From contig JAUWQD010000005.1 in the NCBI GenBank assembly GCA_030611265.1, positions 1-64,000 on the forward strand: a stretch of 64,000 nucleotides of DNA, written 5' to 3'. Shown in pieces: positions 37,219 to 46,749 of this stretch. How positions within the stretch are numbered: position 1 is the first letter of the stretch; the number at the start of each line of letters is the position of its first letter. The notes beneath the pieces were generated by a model. That model made no database searches, was not told the origin of the DNA, and saw nothing but the letters and a program-made list of their open reading frames with translations. Made by a program: the position numbers and the translations under genes. This stretch comes from Methanosarcinaceae archaeon (lineage in GTDB: Archaea > Halobacteriota > Methanosarcinia > Methanosarcinales > Methanosarcinaceae).

Positions 37219-37365
37219 TCATCCATTCCTCTTGCTTGCAATTGCCACATTTTTGTATGGGCCTTCTGTTTTTTTATAACTAAGAATTTTACCGATATAT
37301 CTATCAATTTTCACATAATGTCTGGATTTCGGATTCTTTACTTGAACAATATCTCTTTTCACCAT
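37219..37365 (-). CDS. Small basic protein, 48 residues
   Basis: A short gene that reads MVKRDIVQVKNPKSRHYVKI and continues with KILSYKKTEGPYKNVAIA. The pattern VKNP...YVKID...G.I...KKT.GPYKNV looks like a conserved small archaeal protein that I recall but cannot name. GGTG lies about 9 bases before the ATG. A longer frame in another phase over the same DNA (37119-37307) is judged to be a shadow. Confidence 0.6.
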   Translation of the reverse strand: MVKRDIVQVKNPKSRHYVKIDRYIGKILSYKKTEGPYKNVAIASKRNG

Positions 37366-37474
37366 GATTAAACACCTATGGTTTATTGTTGATGAATATT
37401 TTGGTAATAATCTATCATTTGTGTAGTCCCAAATGTTTTGACTTTATATACTCCTTTCCACTTGTTATATTTTC

Positions 37475-37927
37475 TCACAATTCTGCCTCCAATCTTTCAA
37501 AGTCTGTAATGCACACCCATCCTTCTGATTGGTTCATTTTCGCTTTAACACATTTACTTTCAGGGAAAAGTCCGCCGCAAATCGCGCATCCGTGCATTGT
37601 TTCTTTTGATTTTACTGCCTTATCTATTTCCTCTATGGCCCGCTGAAACGCTTTCTCTGTAATCCTGCCCAACCCAACCAGTATTGTGCCCGCCTGCCTA
37701 TTATCTTCCGCCTGCCATAACCCGTGTAAACCAAGTCTTGAAACTTCGGTGTCTGGATCAAACATGAAATTGGAAGAGAAGATAATGGTTGCCACTTCCG
37801 GGATTGATTCAAAAGCGATGTCATTGGCTATTGAAGAAGGTATATGGGTGTGAGGAATAGGGGATGTAAATTTCCTGATGGAATTATATGAAAAATTCCC
37901 TATACTGATATGATGGCACTTCGCCAT
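37475..37927 (-). CDS. Hypothetical protein with Cys-rich C-terminus
   Basis: About 150 residues from ATG 37927. The C-terminal 70 residues look well ordered, with GRITEKAFQRAIEEIDKAV, then CAICGGLFPESKC and EGWVCITDFERLEAEL, which gives four cysteines that may bind a metal. The N-terminal half (FESIPEVATIIFSSN) is less typical. It sits 9 bases downstream of the DUF362 gene on the same strand and is probably co-transcribed. I do not recognise the family. Confidence 0.6.
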   Translation of the reverse strand: MAKCHHISIGNFSYNSIRKFTSPIPHTHIPSSIANDIAFESIPEVATIIFSSNFMFDPDTEVSRLGLHGLWQAEDNRQAGTILVGLGRITEKAFQRAIEEIDKAVKSKETMHGCAICGGLFPESKCVKAKMNQSEGWVCITDFERLEAEL

Positions 37928-37936
37928 TGACACATA

Positions 37937-39061
37937 TCATTCCCTGCGTGTCAATATCCTCGCAACCAGTGATCTCTGTATCTCAACTGCATTGTGCGGA
38001 CAAAGTTCACGACAGCAGTAGCACTGGATGCACTTATCATCGTTGATCTTAAGCCTCCCATCCACTTCTTCGATCGCATGTGGTGAGCAGTTCAAGACAC
38101 ACGCACCGCACAGTACACATTTTGCAGTATCTATATACGGTCTCATTGTGAAAAGCCTGCCAAGCCTTCTGGTTATGAAAGCCGGTGCTATTGTTGTTAT
38201 ACCGCCAGCAGATTCTTTGAATCTGACCTTCACATCATCGAGTGGTGTACCCACAACTTCCGGCTGTCTTGTACCTATATTTCGCTCAAGTGCGGCGCGG
38301 TTTGTTGGGATCAGCATCGGTTCGAATCCGATCAGTTCTGATGCAACCATGTCCAGTGCAACACAATCGTAACTCGCCATGACAATTCCTGAGTTAATGG
38401 GTGTGCCATGTGCCGGACCGTTGCCTTCCATCCCCACAATGCCGTCCATGACTGCGAGATGTGGTTTGACAATAGAGTAGATGTCAACAACAGCGTTCCC
38501 GAACAGGTCACGTTTTGCAAGAAGATGTGCCTGTTTTCGTGTCTTTAAGGGCACGGCACCAAAGAAGTTCTTGACTGCGCCGGTGTAATACGTAAGTTCG
38601 TGAGTCTTGAGTTTTGGTACCGAGATTATAACATCGGCATCAAGAATCGGTTTTGCGATGTACAGACGTGTGAATTGTTTTGCATCCGGCACATCGACCT
38701 CAACAAAACCCGCCGTCTCAAAATTAACAATTTCTGCACCACATTTTTGTGCAGCATCCTCGATGCCGGATATCTTCAGTGCTTCCGCAGTCGCACCCGG
38801 GTGTGTGATTCCAGCCCCGTCCCCAACAATAGGAATGCCGCCGATGTCGGATACGAGTTCACACATTGCTGTGATGATGACAGGATGTGTGGTAACAGCA
38901 TCCTCTGGCGGACGGGCTGCAAGGATGTTGGCTTTGAGAAGGACACGGTCGCCTGTTTTGATTATCTTTTCAAGTCCGCCGATAAGTTCGAGCGACTCAA
39001 TGATCGCATCCTTTGCCTGTGAATAATCGGGACAATGCACGATCGAGACTTTCGTGTTCAT
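37937..39061 (-). CDS. DUF362 protein with two 4Fe-4S clusters
   Basis: An N-terminal DUF362 domain (residues 5-300; GDRVLLKANILAARPPE, VPKLKTHELTYYTGAVKNFF, HLAVMDGIVGMEGNGP) is joined to a C-terminal bacterial-type ferredoxin domain with CVLCGACVLNC and CIQCYCCRELC. Such proteins are common in methanogens and are thought to be redox proteins, with unknown partners. Its gene starts 71 bases downstream of the 92-residue gene on the same strand. Confidence 0.9.
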   Translation of the reverse strand: MNTKVSIVHCPDYSQAKDAIIESLELIGGLEKIIKTGDRVLLKANILAARPPEDAVTTHPVIITAMCELVSDIGGIPIVGDGAGITHPGATAEALKISGIEDAAQKCGAEIVNFETAGFVEVDVPDAKQFTRLYIAKPILDADVIISVPKLKTHELTYYTGAVKNFFGAVPLKTRKQAHLLAKRDLFGNAVVDIYSIVKPHLAVMDGIVGMEGNGPAHGTPINSGIVMASYDCVALDMVASELIGFEPMLIPTNRAALERNIGTRQPEVVGTPLDDVKVRFKESAGGITTIAPAFITRRLGRLFTMRPYIDTAKCVLCGACVLNCSPHAIEEVDGRLKINDDKCIQCYCCRELCPHNAVEIQRSLVARILTRRE

Positions 39062-39131
39062 GCGCAGTCATTGGGTGTACAGGTAGAAATGTTTTTAGTT
39101 TTCAATCAAACCCAAAGGCAGCAAAAACAGT

Positions 39132-39410
39132 TCATTTCTTAAACTCAGCGCGCACCTTCTCTATCTCATCCTGTGCGTTCTCTATTTTCAACACAAAAAA
39201 TCCGTAGCATGGTTTTATGAACTGGAAAATAAGGTCTGTGCCGCTGATGCCAACAGGGATTGCATCCCCTTTAAGGGCAGCCCCACGAATCTTGTAACCA
39301 CCAGGTACGTGATACATCTCATCCGTGTTCTTTTTGACAAACTCCTCGCACTGTTTTGGAGTTGCCTGGGTGAGCAGTATCTCATACGAGTTATCTTCGA
39401 TGCATGACAT
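39132..39410 (-). CDS. Conserved hypothetical protein, 92 residues
   Basis: A small cytoplasmic protein with no membrane segment. It contains EDNSYEILLTQATPKQCEEF and GTDLIFQFIKPCYGFFVLKI, and its C-terminus is a charged helix. The gene begins 3 bases after the purM stop, so it should be expressed with purM. I do not recognise the family. Confidence 0.7.
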   Translation of the reverse strand: MSCIEDNSYEILLTQATPKQCEEFVKKNTDEMYHVPGGYKIRGAALKGDAIPVGISGTDLIFQFIKPCYGFFVLKIENAQDEIEKVRAEFKK

Positions 39411-39413
39411 ATT

Positions 39414-40439
39414 TTATGTTCCCTGTCCATGTCGGACTGATTCGATTACAAGATCGCGAACTTTAATCCCGCTCTCAACAATTTTTCCAACGATCTTTCC
39501 GCCTGTCATACTTGCGGCTTTTTCGGCATTAACCTCTGGAAGTATGATCAGGAATCCCATGCCCATATTGAAGGTCCTGTACATTTCAAGGTCGGTAACT
39601 CCGCCTTCGCTTTGCAGGAACTTGAAGATATCGTTTGGCTCGATCGGGTCATAAAGATCAAATCCAAGATCGGTAACTCTCGCAAGTTTTAATAGACCGC
39701 TTCCGGTTATGTGTGCAAGTCCGTGCACATCACATTCTTTGATCACGTTAAGGACTTCCATGTATATCCTAGTTGGAATAAGGAGTTCGTCCCCGATCGT
39801 AGTAGATGGATTATTGGGAAATGGGTCGTGGTATGAATATTCCGATTCCCCGATGATCTTTCGCACAAGTGTATATCCATTGCTGTGTACGCCGCTTGAT
39901 GGTATTCCGACGACCATATCGCCGAGTTGAACCTTTTCACCTGTAATGATCTCGTCTTTTTTGACCATCCCAAGACATGTGCCTGCAAGGTCAAAGCCGT
40001 TCACGATCTCAGGCAGTGTTGCGGTCTCGCCGCCAACGATCGTCATGCGCGACATCTCGGCACCTTTTACAAGCCCTTCGCCGATCTGCTCTGCAAAGTT
40101 TTCGGAATGTTTTTCCAGTGCAAGATAATCCACAAAGGACAAGGGTTCGATACCGACAGCGAGCAGGTCGTTGACGTTCATTGCGATACAGTCGATCCCA
40201 ACAGTATTCCATCGTTCCATCTCATTTGCGATCAGCACCTTTGAGCCAACACCATCGGTTGCCATTGCAAGTGCATATTCCCCGAAATCGATGAGTCCTG
40301 CGTAATGACCTATATCAGTAAGAGGTGCGCCAAGTCCGGTTCGCTTGTAGGTCATTTGACCGGTAAGTGCTTTGATCGTAGTTTCTTCCTGTTTGATATC
40401 AACGCCGGAATCTGCGTATGTTAGATGCTTTTCGTTCAA
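39414..40439 (-). CDS. purM: Phosphoribosylformylglycinamidine cyclo-ligase (AIR synthase)
   Basis: Closes the imidazole ring of purines by ATP-dependent conversion of FGAM to AIR. Signatures include YADSGVDIKQEE, MATDGVGSKVLIA, NVNDLLAVGIEPL, VGGETATLPE and GIPSSGVHSNGYTL. The start is a TTG at 40439 with AGAGG about ten bases upstream; no ATG is better placed. At 341 residues it is full length. A second PurM-superfamily gene at 5.1 kb is a distant relative. Confidence 0.95.
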   Translation of the reverse strand: MNEKHLTYADSGVDIKQEETTIKALTGQMTYKRTGLGAPLTDIGHYAGLIDFGEYALAMATDGVGSKVLIANEMERWNTVGIDCIAMNVNDLLAVGIEPLSFVDYLALEKHSENFAEQIGEGLVKGAEMSRMTIVGGETATLPEIVNGFDLAGTCLGMVKKDEIITGEKVQLGDMVVGIPSSGVHSNGYTLVRKIIGESEYSYHDPFPNNPSTTIGDELLIPTRIYMEVLNVIKECDVHGLAHITGSGLLKLARVTDLGFDLYDPIEPNDIFKFLQSEGGVTDLEMYRTFNMGMGFLIILPEVNAEKAASMTGGKIVGKIVESGIKVRDLVIESVRHGQGT

Positions 40440-40469
40440 CGTTTAGCCTCTGTTCCTAATAGATGATTA

Positions 40470-41864
40470 TTATTTATCAAGTTCAAATACATCATGTAGC
40501 ATCTTCACTGCCTGAATTGCAGCATCTTCACTTACAACAAAGGATATATTATGCTGTGAAGAACCCTGACTGATCATGATCACATTGATCTTTGCAGTTC
40601 CGAGTGCATCAAATACCTTACCTGCGACACCCGGTATGCCTGTCATTCCCGCACCAACAACCGCCACCACACAGATATTGCTATCATGTGTTATCTCTCG
40701 CACAACGCCACGGTCAAATTCGGAATTGATGGCTTCAACTGCTGCATTAAGATGTGCACCGTCCACAACAATGGACATGTTTGCTTCAGAAGAGCCCTGA
40801 CTTATCATGATAATGTTCACACCTGCGTTGGCAAGTGTTGTAAATACACGCGCAGCCGTGCCGATAGTTCCGACCATCCCTGCACCTGAAATATTCACCA
40901 ATGCGACATTTCGAATGAGCGTGACCGCTTTGACCACTTCTTCACTCTGTGTCTGGTCAGCAACGATCAACGTACCCGGGAAATCGACCTCAAATGTATT
41001 TTTGACGCGGACTGGTATGCCATGCCTGATAGCAGGTTCAATGGACCTTGGGTGCAAAACATTTGCTCCGAAATAAGACAGTTCCATTGCTTCGATATAT
41101 GAGATCTGCGGAATGGGTTTTGCATCAGGTACGATCTTTGGGTCAGTGGTCATGATGCCGTGAACCTCTTTCCAAAGCCAGATCTCATCCGCTTTGATCG
41201 CTGCACCAACAATAGATGCCGAAAAATCAGAGCCACCCCTGCCGAGTGTTGTGATAATCCCCTCTTCATTCTCTGCAATAAACCCTGTAACAACAGGTAT
41301 GTGATCTTCAAGAAGCGGGATAAGTCGTTCATTTACATATTCATACGTTTTTTCAAGAGGTCTTGCATTACCGTATTCATCGGTTGTGACAATGCCGACC
41401 TCGCCGCCTGTAAATGCTTGAGATTTAATTCCAAGTGATTTGATCGCGCCGCAGACGATTGGTACTGCAAGTCTTTCACCATAGGATGAAATGTAATCGA
41501 CCGAACGTGGTGTGAGTTCGCCAAGATAACAGATTCCGATGAGTGCTTTTTCCAGTTCATCGATCCTGCTATCGATCTTCTGGATGGTCTCATCGATTAT
41601 TTCGTCATCATCAATGGCATCATGGATTGCATCGTAGTGTTTTTTGGTCAGGTTTGCCATGAACTCTTTTACCTGGGATACTTTGCCTTTTTTGGATGAA
41701 TTGATAGAATTCTCAAGCAAACCATCAGTCACGCCACCGAGTGCAGATGTGATTGCTACGACTTCGTCACCCTTGTCATAGTAACGTTTTAAAAGTTCTG
41801 CAACATGTCGAATCTTTTTCCCGTCTGCGATGGACGTGCCACCGAATTTCATTACAATTCTCAT
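40470..41864 (-). CDS. lysC: Aspartate kinase
   Basis: Phosphorylates aspartate, the first step to lysine, threonine, methionine and isoleucine. The N-terminal kinase domain has MKFGGTSIADGKKI and TTLGRGGSDFSAS, and two ACT domains follow (NVALVNISGAGMVG, VAVVGAGMTGIPG), each with a VNIIMISQGSSE or INVIMISQGSSQ segment that binds feedback effectors. It is 464 residues, normal for the monofunctional archaeal enzyme. Two tandem two-hairpin repeats lie upstream of its start. Confidence 0.94.
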   Translation of the reverse strand: MRIVMKFGGTSIADGKKIRHVAELLKRYYDKGDEVVAITSALGGVTDGLLENSINSSKKGKVSQVKEFMANLTKKHYDAIHDAIDDDEIIDETIQKIDSRIDELEKALIGICYLGELTPRSVDYISSYGERLAVPIVCGAIKSLGIKSQAFTGGEVGIVTTDEYGNARPLEKTYEYVNERLIPLLEDHIPVVTGFIAENEEGIITTLGRGGSDFSASIVGAAIKADEIWLWKEVHGIMTTDPKIVPDAKPIPQISYIEAMELSYFGANVLHPRSIEPAIRHGIPVRVKNTFEVDFPGTLIVADQTQSEEVVKAVTLIRNVALVNISGAGMVGTIGTAARVFTTLANAGVNIIMISQGSSEANMSIVVDGAHLNAAVEAINSEFDRGVVREITHDSNICVVAVVGAGMTGIPGVAGKVFDALGTAKINVIMISQGSSQHNISFVVSEDAAIQAVKMLHDVFELDK

Positions 41865-42014
41865 GATCTTATCACACTTTACATCAGATTGTTATAGCAT
41901 GTAATTGGCATTATTAAGACGACATTGTAATATAAAGATTATGAATCGGAAATGTGATGGAATATGATAGTTTGATCGATTATGTTCAGTTCTGATACAC
42001 CAAATATACATATT

Positions 42015-42143
42015 TTCTCGTAGTATATATTTTATAAATATATAGTGCGAGTCAATCTGAGCGTCAGCGAAGATTTTCTCGTAGTATATAATTTATAGAA
42101 TTATATAGTTCGAGTTAATTCTACCGGAGGGAGAATTTTCTCG
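42015..42143 (+). repeat. Two-hairpin repeat, two tandem units
   Basis: Units at 42022-42081 and 42083-42143, preceded by a loose TTCTCG. The first has the GAGCGTCAGCGA loop, the second the ACCGGAGGG loop with stem AATTCT/AGAATT. The element lies between the divergent lysC and small membrane protein genes. The rest of 41865-42207 is AT-rich promoter DNA. Confidence 0.8.
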
Positions 42144-42207
42144 TCGTAACATATATACGTTAGTAATTATATTTTATTGTTACATAAATTGAAAAAGGAT
42201 TATCATC

Positions 42208-42555
42208 ATGGTACTGACAATATTTGATTGGACCACTACGCTTGTCGCATTAATAGGATTAGTATTTGTCATCAGGATATTCTCTATGTGGCATAATTTA
42301 GACCAATCCATGTTAAAAGCAAAAGTATTCCTTGATGAAAAATTCTTGTACAACAACTGGATATACCTTTTCTGGATAGGAACATTTATCGTAATTCATC
42401 AGGTAACTATAATTGTGTATAATAGTGCACAATATTCATTCAATACGGAATTTCGATATATTTCCGACATATTTAAATTTGCAAGCGTTATTTTAATTGT
42501 CATTTTCTGTTATCGCTGGTACAAACTGTTGAATGCTTGTATACTTAAAGATTGA
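42208..42555 (+). CDS. Small membrane protein, three helices
   Basis: A 115-residue protein with hydrophobic segments at residues 8-26, 50-70 and 84-104, and a Cys/Lys-rich end. It stands 21 bases before the ABC transporter ATPase gene on the same strand and could be an accessory subunit, but no family is recognised. Confidence 0.7.
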   Translation: MVLTIFDWTTTLVALIGLVFVIRIFSMWHNLDQSMLKAKVFLDEKFLYNNWIYLFWIGTFIVIHQVTIIVYNSAQYSFNTEFRYISDIFKFASVILIVIFCYRWYKLLNACILKD

Positions 42556-42576
42556 TAGTCATTCGTTGGTGATATT

Positions 42577-43500
42577 TTGATCAATGCCAAAAACCTCACA
42601 AAACGTTTTGGGAAAGTAGATGCTCTCAAAGGTTTGAACCTTCATGTAAAAAAAGGTTCGATACAGGGTCTCATTGGACCAAACGGTGCAGGGAAGAGTA
42701 CCACAATAAAGATACTTTCTACACTTGTCATTGCAAATTCCGGTGATGTCACGATCAATGATATTCCCCTAAAACGCGGCGTCAGTGTGCGAAGCATGAT
42801 AGGTGTTGTTCCTGAAACTCCGCGTCTGCATGAGAATAAATCTGCAAGAAGTGAACTTCGATTTCATGCAAAACTCTATGGGATGTCGCAAAAAGAGGCG
42901 AAATCCCGCATCAGTGATCTGCTATATGCTGTTCAACTTGAAGATGCGGCAGACCGCCCGATAAGAGGATATTCAACCGGCATGAAAAAACGTGTCGCAC
43001 TTGCTCTCGCACTTTTGCATGAACCTGAAATACTACTTCTGGATGAGCCGATGTCAGGACTTGACCCTGTTATCAGGAAGCAGTTCAAGGAGATAATTCT
43101 TGATCTTAAGGAGATGGGAAAAACGATTCTTGTTTCTGACCATGACCTCTATACAGTTGAGGAATTGTGTGACAGCGTAACGATCATTCAGGATGGGAAA
43201 ACGGTTGTTGAGGATACAATCGAGTCTTTGCGGCATGAAACCGGAAGCATTGCGATTGAACTTAGGGTCAGTGATGACTCTACTATGGATGGACTGGAGT
43301 CGAAACTAACGTCTCTTGACTGCGTGACTGACGTTTCACAAAAACGCGGCTGGGTTATTGTGAAGGTACGCGATTCCAAAACAGACATTCCTGTGGTTAT
43401 CCATACGGCTTCGAATCATACCGACATACTTGAAGCAAAGCAGACAAAGATCACACTTGAAGATATATTCTTAAAATTTGCAGGTGGTCATCATGGTTAA
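42577..43500 (+). CDS. ABC transporter ATP-binding protein
   Basis: A complete ABC ATPase domain: Walker A GPNGAGKST (residues 33-41), the signature IRGYSTGMKKRVALALAL, Walker B ILLLDEPMSGLDP and the switch His in VSDHDLYTVEE. The last 90 residues form a regulatory C-terminal extension typical of ABC-2 type exporters such as CcmA/DrrA/NatA. The start is a TTG at 42577 with GGTGAT three bases upstream. The permease gene overlaps its end by 8 bases. Confidence 0.93.
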   Translation: MINAKNLTKRFGKVDALKGLNLHVKKGSIQGLIGPNGAGKSTTIKILSTLVIANSGDVTINDIPLKRGVSVRSMIGVVPETPRLHENKSARSELRFHAKLYGMSQKEAKSRISDLLYAVQLEDAADRPIRGYSTGMKKRVALALALLHEPEILLLDEPMSGLDPVIRKQFKEIILDLKEMGKTILVSDHDLYTVEELCDSVTIIQDGKTVVEDTIESLRHETGSIAIELRVSDDSTMDGLESKLTSLDCVTDVSQKRGWVIVKVRDSKTDIPVVIHTASNHTDILEAKQTKITLEDIFLKFAGGHHG

Positions 43501-44440
43501 TTTATTCAAGGGTGTGTTCGCCATCATTTTTGATGAGTTGAAATTTGCGATCAGACGAAAGACGATCACGTCATATATTCTATTTTCTTTTGTATTTGCA
43601 ATTTCATTATATGGAACATATATGCAGGAATACGGTGCTGCGCAGGGTGAAATGCCTCTGCTTTCAATGTTTCCCATAGAACTTGAAAAGGGAGTTGCAC
43701 CCTTGACAGACTTTGCGATATTCCTTATGGCGTTTTTTGTATCGGCACTGCAGTCTGCAAGTTCTGGAACACCTCCTGATGTGGTGCTACCTGTTGATAT
43801 CGGAATAACGCTGTTCATCATTGCACCGATATTGATCGCACTGTCGTCACTTTCCAAACTAGCTGTGCGCCTGTGTGCATCAAGTATTGCGAGGGAGCGT
43901 GAATCAAAGACACTGTATCATTTGTTGGTAAGCCCTCAACCAAGAGCAATGGCATATTTATCCAAATTCATTGGGGCAATTGGTGCAGCCATTCCAATGA
44001 TAGTTCTAGTGTTTGCAGGTGTTGTATGGATAATTGGTGCATCATTTGTACCGTATATCGAAGTTGAGCAAGCAGCCCAACTCAAGAATCAGGTATTGAT
44101 CGCAAGTATTGTGACAACATTCCTGTTTGCATCGATCGGCATGTTCCTCTCAACGATCACCCGCAATGAGGAGAGTGCAGTAAATCGGGGCGGTTGGATC
44201 TTGAAGATCATGATAGTATTGACAACCGTGTGGATATTCCTGCCAATATTCTCTGTTGCAGGTGAAAGTACAGCATCCACGATCGAGAAAATTACAATGA
44301 TCTCTCCACTTACGCTTGATATGATTGCGCTCTATGGTGGTGAGATGTTCAACCAGTACATGCTCATACAATTAGGGGTTGGATTACTGTTCCTGTTTAG
44401 TGGGATGATGATATTTGTACGGCAGGATGTTGAATACTGA
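43493..44440 (+). CDS. ABC-2 type transporter permease
   Basis: A membrane protein of about 315 residues with six hydrophobic segments and the ABC-2 permease block SIARERESKTLYHLLVSPQPR between helices 2 and 3, which contacts the ATPase. The ATG at 43493 lies inside the end of the ATPase gene, with GGTGGTC as ribosome-binding site, so translation is coupled; an in-frame TTG at 43478 is less likely. The substrate is unknown. Confidence 0.9.
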   Translation: MVNLFKGVFAIIFDELKFAIRRKTITSYILFSFVFAISLYGTYMQEYGAAQGEMPLLSMFPIELEKGVAPLTDFAIFLMAFFVSALQSASSGTPPDVVLPVDIGITLFIIAPILIALSSLSKLAVRLCASSIARERESKTLYHLLVSPQPRAMAYLSKFIGAIGAAIPMIVLVFAGVVWIIGASFVPYIEVEQAAQLKNQVLIASIVTTFLFASIGMFLSTITRNEESAVNRGGWILKIMIVLTTVWIFLPIFSVAGESTASTIEKITMISPLTLDMIALYGGEMFNQYMLIQLGVGLLFLFSGMMIFVRQDVEY

Positions 44441-44750
44441 GAAAAAATGGCTCTTTCTAACATCGTGTAGGCATTGCAACTAATTTGGCAAATACAGATG
44501 CTGTCCAAAAATTCAAAATCAGAAGAAAAATGAGATGGATTAGAGCTTTAAATTAAAAAATATGCAAGAAAATTATTACTTACAGTGATATGTTAGGAAG
44601 CCTCTAAGTACTTAAAAAAATATAGCAAATAAAGACTAATGGAATGTTAAGTAAAAATGATTTTTGTTTTGGTTTTATATTTGCTAACATAATCAATAGT
44701 CCTCCCATATCTTCAACCTTCCTGTTACATGAGCATTCTGGCGGAATGAT
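44441..44750. other. AT-rich intergenic DNA
   Basis: Convergent gene ends flank this stretch. I see no gene, repeat or clear terminator hairpin in it. Confidence 0.4.
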
Positions 44751-45290
44751 TTAAGATAAATCCATTAAATCTCTCAGTTTTTCTAAGAGTTCGAAAATAT
44801 CTGAGTCTACTTCTTCCTTCAACTCTTTTCCAGTTTTGGTGCGTTTTTCTATAGAGAGATTATTGTCTAAATAACGACGAAATTTGTCGTATGCGGGATC
44901 CATTGCAAGGTAATGATACCTAGAAATTTCCATCAATTTTTCCGCTGGAATTAAATCCTTGTTTATAGAAAGATGCAATGATAGAGGATTATAAAACTTT
45001 TCAAGTTGTTTTTCAATATACCTTATTTGTCTATCTATCTTTGTCTGCTTAAAAGACTCTTTTGCTTGTTTCACTATTCCCCAAGTGAATATGACATAGA
45101 GTATGGTTACATAACCAATGACAATTGAGCTAGAGACGCCGAGCAATTGTATTACGATTGGATTGTTTACACCAGCGCCTTCTACAATGTAAAGGGCAAC
45201 TAAAAATATAATCAATATGGTAATACTCGGTAAAACTATAAACAACATGATTGGATTTTCAATCAACTTGTTTTCATCTATTTTTTCCAT
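44751..45290 (-). CDS. Membrane protein with two helices and a cytoplasmic tail
   Basis: Two hydrophobic segments (residues 12-35, PIMLFIVLPSITILIIFLVA; and 48-72) are followed by about 105 residues of charged, mostly helical sequence (QIRYIEKQLEKFYNPLSLHL, ending in a coiled-coil-like ELLEKLRDLMDLS). This topology fits sensor or effector membrane proteins, but there is no recognised catalytic motif. It is a lone gene with AT-rich DNA on both sides. Confidence 0.7.
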   Translation of the reverse strand: MEKIDENKLIENPIMLFIVLPSITILIIFLVALYIVEGAGVNNPIVIQLLGVSSSIVIGYVTILYVIFTWGIVKQAKESFKQTKIDRQIRYIEKQLEKFYNPLSLHLSINKDLIPAEKLMEISRYHYLAMDPAYDKFRRYLDNNLSIEKRTKTGKELKEEVDSDIFELLEKLRDLMDLS

Positions 45291-45455
45291 GTGACCACCG
45301 TTTGGATGTAATCATTATTTCATGGTGTTGCTATATATAATCTTTTACAAATGAAACATTTTAAACAAAACAGAGGATGTTCAACAGTAAATGTCAATGA
45401 TATTTATTGTTTTGGGATACAACTAACTCTATGTTGATGAGGTCTAAAAAGTTAA

Positions 45456-46616
45456 TTATTTTTTCCTTGCCTGCATGGACATAAACACAAGTCCGATCAT
45501 AATAGCAGATAACATTGAACCAAAACCAGGCAGTTCGAGCACTTTTCCAACGGTCTCATTATCTTCGCCAATCTTTCCCACCATGTCTGAAGCGACCTCT
45601 GCTGCAAGTCCTGCTGCTTCGGATGCGATGCTGGCTTCAACTGTGAATGCTTTTGTGTGAGTTGACATGGTTCCATCACTTGCAACAGTTGTTAAAACCA
45701 CTTCATGTGTTCCAGCATTCAATGTTTCAGTTACAGTTGAATATGTACCTGTACTTATGCCACTTCTATGGTCAATCTGCTCGCCATCAAGTAGTACTTT
45801 AACTTCAGAAATGTCCTCGTTTTCGAGGGTGTAGCGAATTATTGCGATATCACCATCACGAATTTTGGCACTATCTGCGCCTTCTATTGTTATTGTGGCA
45901 TCACTTTCAATGACAATATTCGCCCTCTGGGATACTTGTTCAAGAAATATCACTTCACTGTCTGTTCCTACAAAAAAATCATCGAATTTTGCAATAAAAA
46001 TAGTGATGACTTTGCTGTCAACGGTTTTTGAGTAGGTGAACATGTCTCCTTTCTCAACTTCTTCTTCTTTTATCGGGTAACCGTTCTTGCTAAGGGTAAG
46101 TGTAACAGATGTGTCTTCCAGACCTGATGCTTCAAGTGTGTGCTCTTCTTCAAGTTCAAGAGGTGTGCCAATTCGAATTGATTTAGTTTTGTCAAGTATG
46201 AGGTATTCGGCAGCATCGAATTCAGGGTCAAGGAACTGCTCGACTTTTAGTTCCGTTGAAAGGGGTTCTTCTATTACTTCAATAGGAGTTATGCGAATTA
46301 TCAGGTAATCGTTTTCTTCATCATCTTCATCGGTCACGGTTTTGATATACTCAAAAGGTGCGTTTTCCTTGGCGAAATATGCATCTGTATCGATCTTGTT
46401 TCCGTTCAAGTACAATTCAAGCCAGCTATCTCCGTTTTCGGAGTTTATGTCCATCACTTTTATGGAATAGCCTTGCTCAAGTGCAAGTTCGCCCTGAATT
46501 TCCACGAACGTTTCCGAGTAATGGATCATTGCATTTGCTTCTGTACCGTATGCAGGAGATACGAATGCTGATAAGACGATACATAAGCCCACAAGTACAA
46601 AATGTATATATCTCAT
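45456..46616 (-). CDS. Secreted S-layer-domain protein with PGF-CTERM tail
   Basis: A signal peptide (IHFVLVGLCIVLSAFVSPAYG) leads to a Methanosarcinales S-layer-like module (LEQGYSIKVMDINSENGDSW, ELYLNGNKID), repeated in shorter form around residue 180 (VTLTLSKNGYPIKEEEVEKG), then an Ig-like stretch. The end PGFGSMLSAIMIGLVFM followed by QARKK is a PGF-CTERM signal, which archaeosortase A cuts to attach the protein to lipid. GAGGTTA serves the ATG at 46616; the upstream frame to 46634 is not needed. It is a surface protein, possibly a minor S-layer subunit. Confidence 0.85.
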   Translation of the reverse strand: MRYIHFVLVGLCIVLSAFVSPAYGTEANAMIHYSETFVEIQGELALEQGYSIKVMDINSENGDSWLELYLNGNKIDTDAYFAKENAPFEYIKTVTDEDDEENDYLIIRITPIEVIEEPLSTELKVEQFLDPEFDAAEYLILDKTKSIRIGTPLELEEEHTLEASGLEDTSVTLTLSKNGYPIKEEEVEKGDMFTYSKTVDSKVITIFIAKFDDFFVGTDSEVIFLEQVSQRANIVIESDATITIEGADSAKIRDGDIAIIRYTLENEDISEVKVLLDGEQIDHRSGISTGTYSTVTETLNAGTHEVVLTTVASDGTMSTHTKAFTVEASIASEAAGLAAEVASDMVGKIGEDNETVGKVLELPGFGSMLSAIMIGLVFMSMQARKK

Positions 46617-46749
46617 AGTAACCTCAAACTTCAAGTGTCAGTTGTATGATACGTTGGTATAATACTATTATATATTCATTTATTTAATATAATTATATTG
46701 ATAGATTAGTTTATAGGTGTTTTGATTCAGATACTCAAATGGTGAACCA

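Noticed and set aside
37119..37307. 62-codon minus-strand open frame
   Set aside because: It is in a different phase from the better supported 48-residue gene and has no ribosome-binding site.
38329..38339. GGTTCGAATCC, a tRNA T-arm-like sequence
   Set aside because: It lies inside the DUF362 gene and no acceptor or anticodon arm fits around it.
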